A DNA stretch of 64,000 nt from Bifidobacterium breve (GTDB taxonomy: Bacteria; Actinomycetota; Acidimicrobiia; Acidimicrobiales; Acidimicrobilacustridaceae), in assembly GCA_945878725.1 (NCBI GenBank), contig CAMCTY010000001.1, positions 1 through 64,000 of the forward strand, read 5' to 3'. Shown here piece by piece: positions 51,418-61,523 of the stretch. Made by a program: the position numbers and the translations under genes. Under the pieces are notes generated by a model. That model made no database searches, had not been told where the DNA came from, and saw only the letters and a program-made list of their open reading frames with translations. The first letter of the stretch is position 1; the number at the start of each line of letters is the position of its first letter.

Positions 51418-53274
51418 TCAGATCGAAGCGATCTGATCGGCGTTCATCATCGACAGTGCCGAGGCGGTGATTCCGGCGGCATCGAGACCAAGGTCGGCCA
51501 AGATCGCATTGGGTTTGCCATGCGCAATGTACTGAGCAGGAATACCGAGTACCCGTACTCGAGGCTCGGCTTGACCGATCGTAAGTTCGGCGAGCTTGTC
51601 ACTGAGTGACATTCCGACGCCACCATCGCGCAAGCCGTCTTCGATAGTGAGCACGTGAGGATGACGGGCCGCATCGGCCAGCATGATCGGATCGAGTGGC
51701 TTCACGACTCGCGCATCCCAGAGCGACACAGAAATGCCTTCGGCGGCGAGCATGTCGGCGGCGGCCTCGGCAGCATCCAGCATCTTTCCGACGCTCACGA
51801 TGCACAGATCAGTCCCAGCCCGAAGTTGGCGGGCATTGAGTCCGCTGCCGACCTCGGATTCGGGGACCTGCCGGGCGGCAGTCTTTGCCCAACGAATAGC
51901 GACGGGACCATCGGTGATCTCGAGAGCGTCGTGAAGCATCTGCCCGATTTCCTGATACGAGGATGGGGCGAACACCGTCATCCCCGGGACCTTTGTAAGT
52001 AGGACCATGTCGAGGATTCCGTGATGACTTGGGCCGTCGTCACCGGTGATGCCGGCGCGGTCGAGGCAAAAGATGACGGGCTCGGAATGCAGGCCGGCAT
52101 CGAGATTGACCTGATCGAAGGCACGGGTGAGGAATGTTGAATACACGGCGAAGACGGGTCGGAGTCCACCCATCGCCATGCCGGCGGCAGCGGTCACCGC
52201 GTGCTGCTCGGCGATGCCGACATCGATCATGCGGTCCGGGAAGCGTTCGGCGAAGGGAAGCAGGCCGGTCGAGTCCGGCATAGCTGCGGTGATGGCAACG
52301 AGTTCGGGGCGAGCTTCGCCTTCTTTGAGCATCGCTTCGGTGAACGCCGCGGTGTACGAACCCGGCTTGGATTCCGAGGTGTCATGGAGACGCTTAACGG
52401 GATCGTTCTCGGCGGGGCCGTACCCGCGCCCCTTTTGCGTGAGTACGTGGATGACCTGAGGGCCACCGCTCATTTCTTTTGCGTTAGCTAGTGCACGCTC
52501 AATGGCGGCGACGTCATGTCCGTCGAAGGGGCCGGAGTAACGAACACCGAGCGATTCGAAGAAAGCTGTCGGCTCCCACATTTCGCGGATAGCGGCTTTC
52601 GTGGCGTCAAGACCGCGTTCGGCAAGGCCACCGACAATGGGGATCTCCGCGAGGAGTTTCTCGAGCCGAGCCTGTCGGCGCATGTAAACGGGATTGTTGC
52701 GGATCTTGACCAAACTCTCGCCGAGGCGGGAGACCGTCGGGGCATACGAGCGACCGTTGTCATTGAGAATGATGATGCAATCGAGTCCGGCGTGACCGAG
52801 ATTATTGAGACCCTCGAACGCCATGCCTCCGGTCATTGCCCCGTCACCGATGACAGCGATGACTCGCCGGTCGGAACCTTTGGCCTTCTCGGCGGTTACG
52901 AGTCCGTACGCCCAACTCAGGACGGTGGAGGCGTGACTGTTCTCGATCCAGTCGTGCTCGGACTCCGATCGAGACGGGTAACCAGACATCCCGTCGGCCT
53001 GACGGAGTCTGGCGAATCCGCCCGTTCGGCCGGTGACGATCTTGTGGGGATAGGACTGGTGTCCGGTGTCCCACAGGATCATGTCGTCGGGAGATTCGAA
53101 TACCCGGTGAAGGGCAAGCGTGAGTTCCACGACTCCGAGATTGGATCCGAGATGTCCGCCATGTTCGGTCACTGAGTCGACAATGAGTTGTCGCATTTCG
53201 GCGGCGAGGATCTCGAGTTGGCGATAGTCAAGGGCCTTGAGGTCGGCCGGCGAGTTGATCTTCTCGATGATCAT
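51418..53274 (-). CDS. dxs: 1-deoxy-D-xylulose-5-phosphate synthase
   Basis: Thiamine-diphosphate enzyme for the first step of the MEP isoprenoid pathway. It has HGGHLGSNLGVVELT, DTGHQSYPHK, the TPP motif GDGAMTGGMAFEGLNN, QKGRGYGPAE, and the transketolase-like second half with DRAGITGDDGPSHHG. 618 residues, normal. ATG 53274 (MIIEKINS) is the family start; the open frame continues 56 codons upstream. Convergent with the amidohydrolase gene. Confidence 0.95.
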   Translation of the reverse strand: MIIEKINSPADLKALDYRQLEILAAEMRQLIVDSVTEHGGHLGSNLGVVELTLALHRVFESPDDMILWDTGHQSYPHKIVTGRTGGFARLRQADGMSGYPSRSESEHDWIENSHASTVLSWAYGLVTAEKAKGSDRRVIAVIGDGAMTGGMAFEGLNNLGHAGLDCIIILNDNGRSYAPTVSRLGESLVKIRNNPVYMRRQARLEKLLAEIPIVGGLAERGLDATKAAIREMWEPTAFFESLGVRYSGPFDGHDVAAIERALANAKEMSGGPQVIHVLTQKGRGYGPAENDPVKRLHDTSESKPGSYTAAFTEAMLKEGEARPELVAITAAMPDSTGLLPFAERFPDRMIDVGIAEQHAVTAAAGMAMGGLRPVFAVYSTFLTRAFDQVNLDAGLHSEPVIFCLDRAGITGDDGPSHHGILDMVLLTKVPGMTVFAPSSYQEIGQMLHDALEITDGPVAIRWAKTAARQVPESEVGSGLNARQLRAGTDLCIVSVGKMLDAAEAAADMLAAEGISVSLWDARVVKPLDPIMLADAARHPHVLTIEDGLRDGGVGMSLSDKLAELTIGQAEPRVRVLGIPAQYIAHGKPNAILADLGLDAAGITASALSMMNADQIASI

Positions 53275-53323
53275 TGGGTCATTCCTTGCCCAAATGGCTC
53301 GACCGACCGGAAGGGAGGGCGAA

Positions 53324-54208
53324 TCATCCGGGAAAATCCGAAGGGGAAGCCGTTCCTGACGTAGCGGTCGGAAGGGACTCTGCTGGAACGGTATCTGCTC
53401 GAACTGGGTCCTTCTGCATCGCAGCTGCCAGTTTCGAGCCAAGGAACCAACCGATTGCGACGATTAGCGCCCCACCGAGGGCATCAAGCCAGTAATGGTT
53501 CCCCGTGATCACGACGGTGACGAGGGTGAGAACGGGATACAAAGCGGCCAGAACTCGAGCTGAGCGGTGTCGAACTCGCGGAACGAGAACGAGGGCGCAC
53601 CAAAGTGCCCATGCGAAATGGAGACTGGGCATAGCCGCGTATTGGTTCGAGATCGACGCCATGGTCGACGTGTTGAACGACCAGAGCCCTCCGTGAACCG
53701 CCAGGGTGTCCACGAACATAGGAAGCCCCGTTGACGCCGCGATCGGGCCGGCCCCGTAGGCGCAGTCGCATAACAACCTTGGGGGCATGAGGGGGAAGAG
53801 GGCGAAACCGACGAGGGCGAGACCGGTTGCGATCATGATCGTGTTTCGCCACGTCGGATAGTCGCGGGGATGTCGCCATGCAAGCCAAATCAGGACCGAC
53901 GCGGTGACGACAAAATGGAATGACCCGTAGAAGATGTTGAGTACCCGAAGCAGTAGCGGAACTCCGAGGAACCATGACTGGATGATCGCCTCGTTGAAGA
54001 TCCCGAGCGTCTTTTCGATGTCGATGATCTGGACCGCATTGTTGAAAGCCTCGATCGAGTCAACGGATGCGGATCCGAATCGATTTCGCACTAGGGAATA
54101 CGCCAAGTAGAAACCGAGCACGTAGAGGGACTCTTTCCACCATTTCAGCTGCGGAGTCGGGGAAGAGTCATCATTCCGATTGGCAGCGCGGTGGTTTCGC
54201 AATTTCAT
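53324..54208 (-). CDS. PAP2-superfamily membrane phosphatase/transferase
   Basis: A 294-residue membrane protein of the PAP2_3 (inositolphosphotransferase-like) group. About six hydrophobic segments; the catalytic signature is split as MPSLHFAWAL (C2-like His) and GNHYWLDALGG (C3-like His). It may dephosphorylate or transfer a phospholipid headgroup. Start overlaps the flippase-like gene stop by 4 nt (ATGA), so the two work together. Confidence 0.83.
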   Translation of the reverse strand: MKLRNHRAANRNDDSSPTPQLKWWKESLYVLGFYLAYSLVRNRFGSASVDSIEAFNNAVQIIDIEKTLGIFNEAIIQSWFLGVPLLLRVLNIFYGSFHFVVTASVLIWLAWRHPRDYPTWRNTIMIATGLALVGFALFPLMPPRLLCDCAYGAGPIAASTGLPMFVDTLAVHGGLWSFNTSTMASISNQYAAMPSLHFAWALWCALVLVPRVRHRSARVLAALYPVLTLVTVVITGNHYWLDALGGALIVAIGWFLGSKLAAAMQKDPVRADTVPAESLPTATSGTASPSDFPG

Positions 54209-55341
54209 TGCGCGGTTTGGCGGACTCGCCCACCGACGGCGAATGCGGGTGCACCGACGAGACTCACAACAAGATTGAGTCCGTAGAGCACGAGGCCAAG
54301 AGCGACGGCCTGCTCAGCGGGAACACCTAAGGGAGTCAGGAAAAGAACGAATGCCCCTTCGCGGACGCCGAGACCGGCGATTCCGATTGGCAAGACCTGG
54401 ACGATGAGCACGGCGGGATAGAACGCGAGCAGTGCCGTGATGCCGAGCCAGCCGAATCCGAGCCCTGCGGCGACCATGAGGGCCGAGACGCAGAGCGCAA
54501 GTTGGTAAACAAGTCCGGCGAGAATGATCCCGAGCGTTTCCCACGGATGGGTCCGAAGTTTGCTGACGCCGAGGTGGACCGCACCAACAAATCGACGCCA
54601 TCCCTCTTTCTGGGCGAAGCGCCCCCCGAGCCTTGCGTTGTCGGCGATCAGGAGGATGGCGATTAGGGCGAAGAGTGTGGCCATGCCGACGGTGAGAGCG
54701 AGCACGGTTGCCTGTCCGAGATTGCGGAGTGGTGGATTAATGACGAGTCCGAAGAAGGTGATCACTGGCAACACCAGCCATCCGGTGAGGCGTTCGAGCA
54801 CGACCGAGGCAAAACTCGCTGCGGAATCACCGTTTGAGCGGGACAAACGCGAGACCCGCAGAACGTCCCCGCCAATTGTGGTCGGAAGGACATTGGAGAC
54901 GAACTGACCTGCGAAGTAGAGCGGTACGAGAAACCGCAGAGTCGACGGAATGTCCATGGCCCGAAGGACTTGTTGCCAACGGATTGCCGAGAGCACGATG
55001 CCGGCCGCCATCATGAGCGCAGCGCCAAGAAGCCAGAAGATCGTTGCGGTGCTCCATTCCGGAGCCACCTCGGACCATTCGAAATCCGGGAATCTCGTAT
55101 AGAGAATGCCGAGCATGAGGGCACTTGCCCCTAGTCGCAACGGAAGGGCCCAACGATGGCGACGCTCGGGGCGATGGCCTGCTGTTTCAACGGCGTCGAT
55201 GAGGCCGGTGATCGAATCCGATGCCAGATGGGCAAGACCCGGTTCTGTTCCGGTCGCGGAACCGTCGAGCAGGGCGGCGCCATGGTGAGCAGACGGAGCG
55301 GTGTCGCTCGTGTGCTCGGCCGACGGCGGCAGTTCAGGCAT
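54205..55341 (-). CDS. Flippase-like membrane protein (LPG synthase TM region / UPF0104)
   Basis: A 378-residue polytopic protein of the lysylphosphatidylglycerol synthetase/UPF0104 family, lacking the aminoacyl-transferase domain. Eight or so hydrophobic segments after a 65-residue soluble N-terminus. Family signatures are RWQQVLRAM, FVSNVLPTTIGGDVLRV and the C-terminal GIAGLGVREGAFVLFL. A lipid-export role is inferred from family and its PAP2 partner. The 207 bp upstream (55342-55548) hold no recognisable feature. Confidence 0.83.
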   Translation of the reverse strand: MPELPPSAEHTSDTAPSAHHGAALLDGSATGTEPGLAHLASDSITGLIDAVETAGHRPERRHRWALPLRLGASALMLGILYTRFPDFEWSEVAPEWSTATIFWLLGAALMMAAGIVLSAIRWQQVLRAMDIPSTLRFLVPLYFAGQFVSNVLPTTIGGDVLRVSRLSRSNGDSAASFASVVLERLTGWLVLPVITFFGLVINPPLRNLGQATVLALTVGMATLFALIAILLIADNARLGGRFAQKEGWRRFVGAVHLGVSKLRTHPWETLGIILAGLVYQLALCVSALMVAAGLGFGWLGITALLAFYPAVLIVQVLPIGIAGLGVREGAFVLFLTPLGVPAEQAVALGLVLYGLNLVVSLVGAPAFAVGGRVRQTAQ

Positions 55342-55548
55342 TTGGCCAGTCTAGGAACGGATGGAGTTTGAGGGTGATTGCCTCTGGAATCCTGCATTGC
55401 TCTGGGGTCAAGCAGAGTCGGCGGCTTGCCCGCAGGCCGGGTTGGAGAAGCATCAGCGGTACGCTTCCACGCTTAGCGCCGGCCCGGCCAGCCCGAACTT
55501 TTCCCGGGATGGACCACCCGCATGGGCGGCGGAACGAAAGGACCGACT

Positions 55549-56940
55549 GTGATCGAGCAATCTGTACTCGAACGTGTTCTTGGCGAGGCGCTTCGCACTG
55601 GTGGTGAATTCGCCGAGATCTTCGCGGAGGATCGTCGCAATTCATCCGCTCTTCTTGATGACGGCAGGGTCGAGGAACTCACGTCGGGTCGCGATCGCGG
55701 CGCTGGTATCCGCGTCGTCGTCGGTGACACGACCGGATTCGCGCATACAGCTGATCTGACCGAAGCGGGATTGCGGGCTGCGGCAGAAGCAGCAGCCGCT
55801 GCTGCACGCGGCGGAGGTGGCGGGGTTCGGACGATCGCCCTGACCCGCCAGAGCGCGACGCGCGGTTACGAAATCGAAGTGCTGCCCGGTGATGTTCCGA
55901 AGGCCCGAAAGGTCGAGTTACTTACCCAAGCCAATGACACCGCCCGCAGTACCGATGGGGCGATCAGTCAGGTCTCGGTGAGCTACGGCGACACCCGTCG
56001 GCGCATTCTTGTGGCCAACTCGGACGGGCTCTTCGCCGAAGACGACACGGTTCGGACCTTCTTCTCGGTGAGTTGCGTGGCCAGCGGTGACACGGGAATG
56101 CAGACCGGGCGCGAGAGCATCGGTCACACAATTGGTTTCGAACTTTTCGACCGCTATGACATCGATGAACTGGCTCGTAACGCTGCGGGTCGCGCGATTA
56201 CAAAGCTGGCGGCCCGACCGGCCCCGAGCGGACAGATGCCAGTCGTGATTGGCAGCGGTGGTGGCGGCGTCCTGTTCCATGAAGCCTGCGGCCACGGCCT
56301 CGAAGCTGACCTCGTCTCCAAAGGTGCCTCGGTCTTCCGTGGTCGGGTGGGTCAGCGCGTTGCCAGTCCGGGCGTCACGGTGGTCGACGATGGAACGATG
56401 CAACGCGAGTGGGGCAACATCGCCATCGATGATGAGGGCAACCCCGCACAGCGCAATGTGCTCATCGAAGATGGCATCCTGACCGATTACATGTGGGATC
56501 ACCTTCGGGCCCGTAAAGAAGGTCGGGCCAGTTCCGGTAACGGTCGCCGTCAGAGTTACCAGCATCTTCCGATGGTGCGCATGACCAATACCTATCTGCT
56601 TGCCGGAACCGAAGACCCAGATTCGATCATCGCCTCAACGCAGAAGGGTGTGTATGTGAAGCACCTCGGTGGCGGTCAGGTCAACACCGCAACCGGCGAC
56701 TTCGTGTTTGGTATGACCGAGGCCTATCTCATCGAGAACGGTGAGGTGACCGAACCTTTACGCGAAGGAAACCTGATCGGCAACGGGCCAGAGGTGCTTC
56801 AGCGCATCGATGCACTTGGCAACGATTTCGCCATGGGACCTCCCGGTACCTGCGGCAAGGATGGCCAGGGTGTTCCGGTCGGTGACGGCGTCCCGACGCT
56901 TCGCGTTTCGTCGCTCACCATCGGTGGCACCGCCTCATGA
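55549..56940 (+). CDS. tldD: TldD-type metalloprotease
   Basis: A 463-residue Zn-dependent peptidase subunit of the TldD/PmbA family, which as a heterodimer trims unfolded peptides and RiPP leaders. The active-site HExxxH is in LFHEACGHGLE (near residue 245), and the C-terminal zinc-site Cys lies in PGTCGKDGQ. GTG 55549 has AAAGGA 6 nt upstream, better than ATG 55522. It is coupled by ATGA to the first tldE gene. Confidence 0.9.
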   Translation: MIEQSVLERVLGEALRTGGEFAEIFAEDRRNSSALLDDGRVEELTSGRDRGAGIRVVVGDTTGFAHTADLTEAGLRAAAEAAAAAARGGGGGVRTIALTRQSATRGYEIEVLPGDVPKARKVELLTQANDTARSTDGAISQVSVSYGDTRRRILVANSDGLFAEDDTVRTFFSVSCVASGDTGMQTGRESIGHTIGFELFDRYDIDELARNAAGRAITKLAARPAPSGQMPVVIGSGGGGVLFHEACGHGLEADLVSKGASVFRGRVGQRVASPGVTVVDDGTMQREWGNIAIDDEGNPAQRNVLIEDGILTDYMWDHLRARKEGRASSGNGRRQSYQHLPMVRMTNTYLLAGTEDPDSIIASTQKGVYVKHLGGGQVNTATGDFVFGMTEAYLIENGEVTEPLREGNLIGNGPEVLQRIDALGNDFAMGPPGTCGKDGQGVPVGDGVPTLRVSSLTIGGTAS

Positions 56941-58280
56941 GCGAGGATCTTCTCGCCCTCGGCGATCGCATCGTGGCAATGGCGCGTCCCGGTGAACAAC
57001 TCGAGGCCGTTGTCGTGCGCGGAACGGAAACAGAGATCCGCGTGTATGGCGGCGAGGTCGAATCGCTTTCGTCGGCACAATCGCAGGGCATGGGTATCCG
57101 GGTCATCGTGGATGGACGTCAGGGATTCGCGTACGCCGGGAGTCTTGAGGAATCGGTACTCGCCGAGACGTTGGCCGAGGCCCGCGACAACGCTGGCTTC
57201 GCCACATTCGACGAGCACGCTGGTCTGGCCGAACCCGACGGCGTAGCGGTTCCGGAACTCGATCTCTACCGATCCGCACTCGAGTCATTCTCCCCCGACG
57301 CCAAGATCGCGCTTGCTGTTGAACTCGAGCGAGCGGTCCTTGCTGCCGATCGTCGGATCTCGGGTATTGAATCTGCGGAATACGTCGATTCGATTGGGGA
57401 AGCCGCGGTTGTGAGCACCACGGGTGTCCGGTCGTTCGGTCGCGACACGAACTGCTATGTGGCGACGTACGCAATGGCGACAGTGGATGACGATACGCAG
57501 ACCGGATTCGGCTTCTCTGTCGGGCGCGAGCCCTCTGAACTCGTTCCGTTGCGCGCCGCCACCGACGCCGCCGAGCGCGCCACGCGCATGCTCGGAGCGA
57601 CACAGCCATCGAGCGGGCGACTCACCGTCGTCCTTGATCCATGGGTCACGGCGCAATTCCTCGGACTCATCGGTTACACACTCAATGGTGACGCTGCCCA
57701 AAAAGGCCGTTCGCTTTTTGCCGAGCGTCTTGGTGATGAGGTCGCGTCACCTCTACTTACCCTGATTGATGATCCGACCGACACGCGGGCATTCACGGCT
57801 ACCGACGCCGACGGCGAAGGTCTTGCGGCGCGGCGCAATGTTTTGATCGAAAACGGTGTTCTGCAGAAGTTCGTCCACAACGCCTACTCAGCGCGTCGGG
57901 CCGGCACAGTGAGCACAGGTAATGCCGTGCGCGGATTCACGAGTACGCCGTCAGTGGGTTGCATGGCTGTATCTCTGGTTCCGGGTATCACTGATCCGGC
58001 AACACTCATTGCCGGAATTGCCGATGGTGTGCTTGTCCAGGAAGTTTCGGGTCTTCATTCCGGCGTGAATCCGGTGAGTGGCGATTTCTCGACGGGGGCG
58101 GAGGGTCTTCGCATACGAAACGGTGAACTTGCCGAACCGGTGCGCGAATTCACGATTGCCTCGACTCTCCAGAAGATGCTCCGCGATGTTCAAGCTGTGG
58201 GTTCCGATCTGCAGTTCCTTCCCATGAATGCGGCGGGGGTTTCATTAGTTGTGGCCGACCTCACGATTTCCGGATCGTGA
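56937..58280 (+). CDS. PmbA/TldE-type protein 1
   Basis: A 447-residue TldE/PmbA subunit: same fold as TldD but without HExxxH (the site region reads VLDPWVTAQFLGL). Family features are EIRVYGGEVESLSS, GMGIRVIVDGRQGFAY and GLHSGVNPVSGDFSTGAEG. It should form a heterodimer with TldD, shaping the peptide channel. Both ends overlap neighbours by 4 nt. Confidence 0.88.
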   Translation: MSEDLLALGDRIVAMARPGEQLEAVVVRGTETEIRVYGGEVESLSSAQSQGMGIRVIVDGRQGFAYAGSLEESVLAETLAEARDNAGFATFDEHAGLAEPDGVAVPELDLYRSALESFSPDAKIALAVELERAVLAADRRISGIESAEYVDSIGEAAVVSTTGVRSFGRDTNCYVATYAMATVDDDTQTGFGFSVGREPSELVPLRAATDAAERATRMLGATQPSSGRLTVVLDPWVTAQFLGLIGYTLNGDAAQKGRSLFAERLGDEVASPLLTLIDDPTDTRAFTATDADGEGLAARRNVLIENGVLQKFVHNAYSARRAGTVSTGNAVRGFTSTPSVGCMAVSLVPGITDPATLIAGIADGVLVQEVSGLHSGVNPVSGDFSTGAEGLRIRNGELAEPVREFTIASTLQKMLRDVQAVGSDLQFLPMNAAGVSLVVADLTISGS

Positions 58281-59653
58281 GTTCTTCATCGTTCGATCCT
58301 CCTGACGAGGAATGCGCCGACCTGCTTGTCATCGCGCAAGATGTGGCACGGCAGGCGACAGACGGTGAGCAACTCGAGGCATTCGTCGGGCGTTCGTCAT
58401 ACACAACAGTGCGAGTGCACGGCGCTGAAGTCGAGTCATTCACAGCGGCGTCGACAGCCGGAATCGGGATCCGCGTTGTGCGCGATCATCGACAAGGTTT
58501 CGCATGGTCCGGCAGCCTCGATCCCGATGTCATTGCTGATGCGCTCGACGAAGCGCGCGACAACGCGACTTTTGCCGAACCCGACGAATGGGTTGGTATG
58601 GCCGAACCCGACGGCATCGAACCGGTTCCGTTCGAGGCGTTCGACGCGGAGATCGCCGCGTTACCTGCCGAGCGCAAGATCGAGATGGCCCTGGAACTCG
58701 AGCGCCGAGTCCGGGCGGGTGATCCTCGCATCACCGGAGTCCGCGTGGCGTCGTTCTCCGATTCGAGTGGTCGATTTGCTGTCGCCTCGAACATGGGTAT
58801 CGCTGGGGCTGGGCGCGGTGCGTGGTGCTCAATGAGTGCACTTGCTTTGGCCGCCGATGGCGACGAGACCTACACGGGTGCCGGATCAACCTCGGGATTC
58901 CACATCGCGGAACTCGACTTGGATAAAGCAACCGACGATGCGGTTTTGCGGGCCACTCGGCTTTTCGGTGCTCGTCCAGTGCCGTCGCAGCGCCTTGCGG
59001 TTGTGTTCGAACCTCGACTTGCTGCCACTCTCGTCGGATTGCTCGGTTCGACTCTCACCGGCGACCGTGTTCTGCGGGGCCGGTCACCTTTCGCTGATCG
59101 CGTGGGGGATGCCATCGCGGTGAGCGGTCTCACTTTGGTTGACGATCCGACCGATCATCGTTCTTACGCAGCCGACATGTTCGATGGCGAAGGTCTGGCC
59201 TGTCGCCGCAATGTGTTGGTCGACGAAGGGGTGCTGCAGGGTTTCCTGTACGACAGCGCCACGGGTCGTCGGGCTGGTCGACCAAGTACGGGTTCAGCCG
59301 TGCGCGGAATCTCCTCGACGCCGAGCGTTGGGTGTCAGGCACTTTCAATTCTGCCCGGAGCGGGATCGCACGATGAGTTGATAGCCGGAGTCGGCACTGG
59401 GATTTATGTGCAGTCGATGACAGGCCTGCACTCCGGTGTGAATCTCGTGAGTGGCGACATTTCAGTTGGTGTCGAGGGTCTCATGATTCGCAACGGTCAA
59501 TTGGCCGAACCGGTCCGAGAGGTCACCATCGCATCGACGCTGCAGCGCATGTTGCTTGACATCTCCGCCATCGGCGACGATCTCGAATGGTTGCCGGGCG
59601 GCACTGGTTGCCCAACAATCGTTGTTGGTGAAGTTTCGTTGAGCGGCACCTGA
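58277..59653 (+). CDS. PmbA/TldE-type protein 2 (tandem paralogue)
   Basis: A 458-residue second TldE-like paralogue, clearly related to its neighbour (VRVHGAEVESFTA, GIGIRVVRDHRQGFAW, GLHSGVNLVSGDISVGVEG) and likewise lacking HExxxH. GTG 58277 overlaps the previous stop. A three-gene tldD-tldE-tldE' operon is unusual; the second TldE may give an alternative partner or a different substrate. A 27-bp gap follows before the convergent UppP gene. Confidence 0.87.
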   Translation: MSSSSFDPPDEECADLLVIAQDVARQATDGEQLEAFVGRSSYTTVRVHGAEVESFTAASTAGIGIRVVRDHRQGFAWSGSLDPDVIADALDEARDNATFAEPDEWVGMAEPDGIEPVPFEAFDAEIAALPAERKIEMALELERRVRAGDPRITGVRVASFSDSSGRFAVASNMGIAGAGRGAWCSMSALALAADGDETYTGAGSTSGFHIAELDLDKATDDAVLRATRLFGARPVPSQRLAVVFEPRLAATLVGLLGSTLTGDRVLRGRSPFADRVGDAIAVSGLTLVDDPTDHRSYAADMFDGEGLACRRNVLVDEGVLQGFLYDSATGRRAGRPSTGSAVRGISSTPSVGCQALSILPGAGSHDELIAGVGTGIYVQSMTGLHSGVNLVSGDISVGVEGLMIRNGQLAEPVREVTIASTLQRMLLDISAIGDDLEWLPGGTGCPTIVVGEVSLSGT

Positions 59654-59680
59654 GCTGTTCACCGCGCCCGGCGAACGCGT

Positions 59681-60724
59681 TTAGATCACGCTGGTTGCGA
59701 TCAGGCCGATCGTGACTGCAGCAACTACGAGTCGTTCCCATCCGAATACGGCGAGGCTTCGGGTCTGAAGCCAAGTAACCATCCAGCGCACCGCGATTAC
59801 GGCGAATACGAAGGCGACGACGAGGCCCACCAACGGATCGAACCATCCGTAGGCGTCAATCACGGTCGAACCGTTCTTCCCGCTTTCGTAAATCGTTGCG
59901 GCACCGAGGGTCATAAGACCGAGCAGGAAACTGAATTCCACCGCCGCTGCAAGCGTCGTTCCGACGGCAAGTGCGGCGAGGATGGTGACAAGGCTGCGGC
60001 TCGTGCCCGGCCACATCGCGAGAACTTGAGCGACGCCGATGATGAACGCCTGCCGGGGAGCGATGTGCGTAATCGATAGACCGGGGCGATCGGGTTTGAT
60101 GCGCGGGGCCAGTACAAGAAGCACGATGCCGCCGACGATCCACGCGGCGATCACGGGGCCAGTGCCGAGCAAGTGCTCTTTAATCGAACTTTCGAAGAGC
60201 ACGCCGACGATGACGGCGGGGACGAACGCGATCACCAGCGAAAGAAGGAGTGATCGGCCTTCGGCGTTGCGGCCGAACAGCCCTTGAAGGAGGGTGAGAA
60301 TGCGGCGGCGGTAAAGAACCAGCACCGCGAGGATTGCCCCGAACTGGATGGCGATGGCGTAGCTGTCGGCGGCATCTTTGGTCGCTGATGTATCGCCGAT
60401 GCCCAGGATTCGTTGTGTGACGATGAGATGGCCGGTGGAACTGATGGGCAGATACTCGGTTATGCCCTCAACGGCACCGAGAACAATGGCCTTCCACGTC
60501 GTCATCTGGCTATCGGCTGCGCTTCGGTCCTCGGTGGTGAGGCCTGTTGCTGCGGTGACTTCCGATGTTTCGGTTGCTGCCGTTGCTGTCGACGAGTGGA
60601 CAACGGACATCGCCACAGTCATGACGAGCAAAACGACAACGAGCGCAGCCACGAAGCGAAGTGATCGTCGACGAAGCAGGTGCAACCAGACAACGACTGG
60701 CGACAAGGCGAGAGATTCGGGCAC
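59681..60724 (-). CDS. uppP: Undecaprenyl-diphosphatase UppP, N-terminally extended
   Basis: Membrane enzyme recycling undecaprenyl diphosphate for cell-wall synthesis; also linked to bacitracin tolerance. It has EGITEYLPISSTGHLIV, GTSRSLVTILAALAVG and eight-helix architecture. Before the normal start (MTTWKAIVLGA at 60505) the frame carries an extra hydrophobic helix (LRFVAALVVVLLVMTVAMSVV) and a Ser/Thr/Ala-rich linker. GTG 60724 includes it; ATG 60505 gives the standard length. The extension could be a signal-like segment, or the shorter start could be right. Confidence 0.83.
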   Translation of the reverse strand: MPESLALSPVVVWLHLLRRRSLRFVAALVVVLLVMTVAMSVVHSSTATAATETSEVTAATGLTTEDRSAADSQMTTWKAIVLGAVEGITEYLPISSTGHLIVTQRILGIGDTSATKDAADSYAIAIQFGAILAVLVLYRRRILTLLQGLFGRNAEGRSLLLSLVIAFVPAVIVGVLFESSIKEHLLGTGPVIAAWIVGGIVLLVLAPRIKPDRPGLSITHIAPRQAFIIGVAQVLAMWPGTSRSLVTILAALAVGTTLAAAVEFSFLLGLMTLGAATIYESGKNGSTVIDAYGWFDPLVGLVVAFVFAVIAVRWMVTWLQTRSLAVFGWERLVVAAVTIGLIATSVI

Positions 60725-60764
60725 GGAAATGACGCTACTTCTCCGCTCCTGCACCGATGCGTTC

Positions 60765-61523
60765 TCAGCCCGGAGCGACCAACACGAGCGCAATCGACGC
60801 ATCAAGGCTGGCCTGAGCGACGAACGGCGCTTCAAGTGCACTCACGGCGATGGTGATCGAGTCTGGACCGACGGCGATGACCCGGGCAGATTTGGCTACC
60901 CGACGGGCGGCGAACTTCGGATCGGTGGGTGACGCGGCTGCAGAACCCGACCGTGACGCGTCGAAGGGAGCGAATGCATCGACCCGGTCGCCCACACCAA
61001 CCGCTGGTGATGCGGGCCCTGTGGGAACGGCGATAGCCCGACCGCCGGCGGGTATGAGCGTCTCGGGGCCTGAGCCGTTGTCGCCCGACAGGCGCCTATC
61101 GATAATGACCTCACCCTTTCCGATCCGCTCGGTTGCCGTGCGCCCGGAGTCGGATGTGATGGCGCCTTGCGGGAGCAAGCCGACTGGCCAATTCCGCATG
61201 TCGGTGTTCGATTCGTCAATCACGGTGCCCGGCGCGATATCGGCGGTGGCCACAAGGACCGAGCGTTGCTCGCCATAGGCCAACCGGACGGCATCGGCGC
61301 GATGGAGAGACGATCTGACGAACAGGCCAACGATGAGTGCGAGCACGACCGTGACGATCCAGAGAGTTCCTCGTTGGGGAAGTCGTGGCAGGCGCAGGAC
61401 CGCCTCGGAGATGAGTTCCGAGAAGCGGCCGAGGGTTCGCGAGTTCCCCGGGTATCGCTCGGGTTGGTTAGCAGCGAAGCGCACGAGTCCCTCGGCGAAA
61501 AGATGGAGGAGGGCGAGTCGCAA
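60765..61523 (-). CDS. SAF-domain membrane protein (CpaB-like)
   Basis: A 252-residue protein: short cytoplasmic N-terminus (about 1-52), one membrane helix (TLWIVTVVLALIVGLFV), then an extracytoplasmic SAF beta-clip domain (VATADIAPGTVIDESNTD through GKGEVIIDRRL) and a second beta-rich part with AIAVPTGPASPAVGVGDRVD. This resembles CpaB/RcpC pilus-assembly proteins, but no pilus genes are adjacent. Ends 40 bp before the uppP start. Confidence 0.75.
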   Translation of the reverse strand: MRLALLHLFAEGLVRFAANQPERYPGNSRTLGRFSELISEAVLRLPRLPQRGTLWIVTVVLALIVGLFVRSSLHRADAVRLAYGEQRSVLVATADIAPGTVIDESNTDMRNWPVGLLPQGAITSDSGRTATERIGKGEVIIDRRLSGDNGSGPETLIPAGGRAIAVPTGPASPAVGVGDRVDAFAPFDASRSGSAAASPTDPKFAARRVAKSARVIAVGPDSITIAVSALEAPFVAQASLDASIALVLVAPG

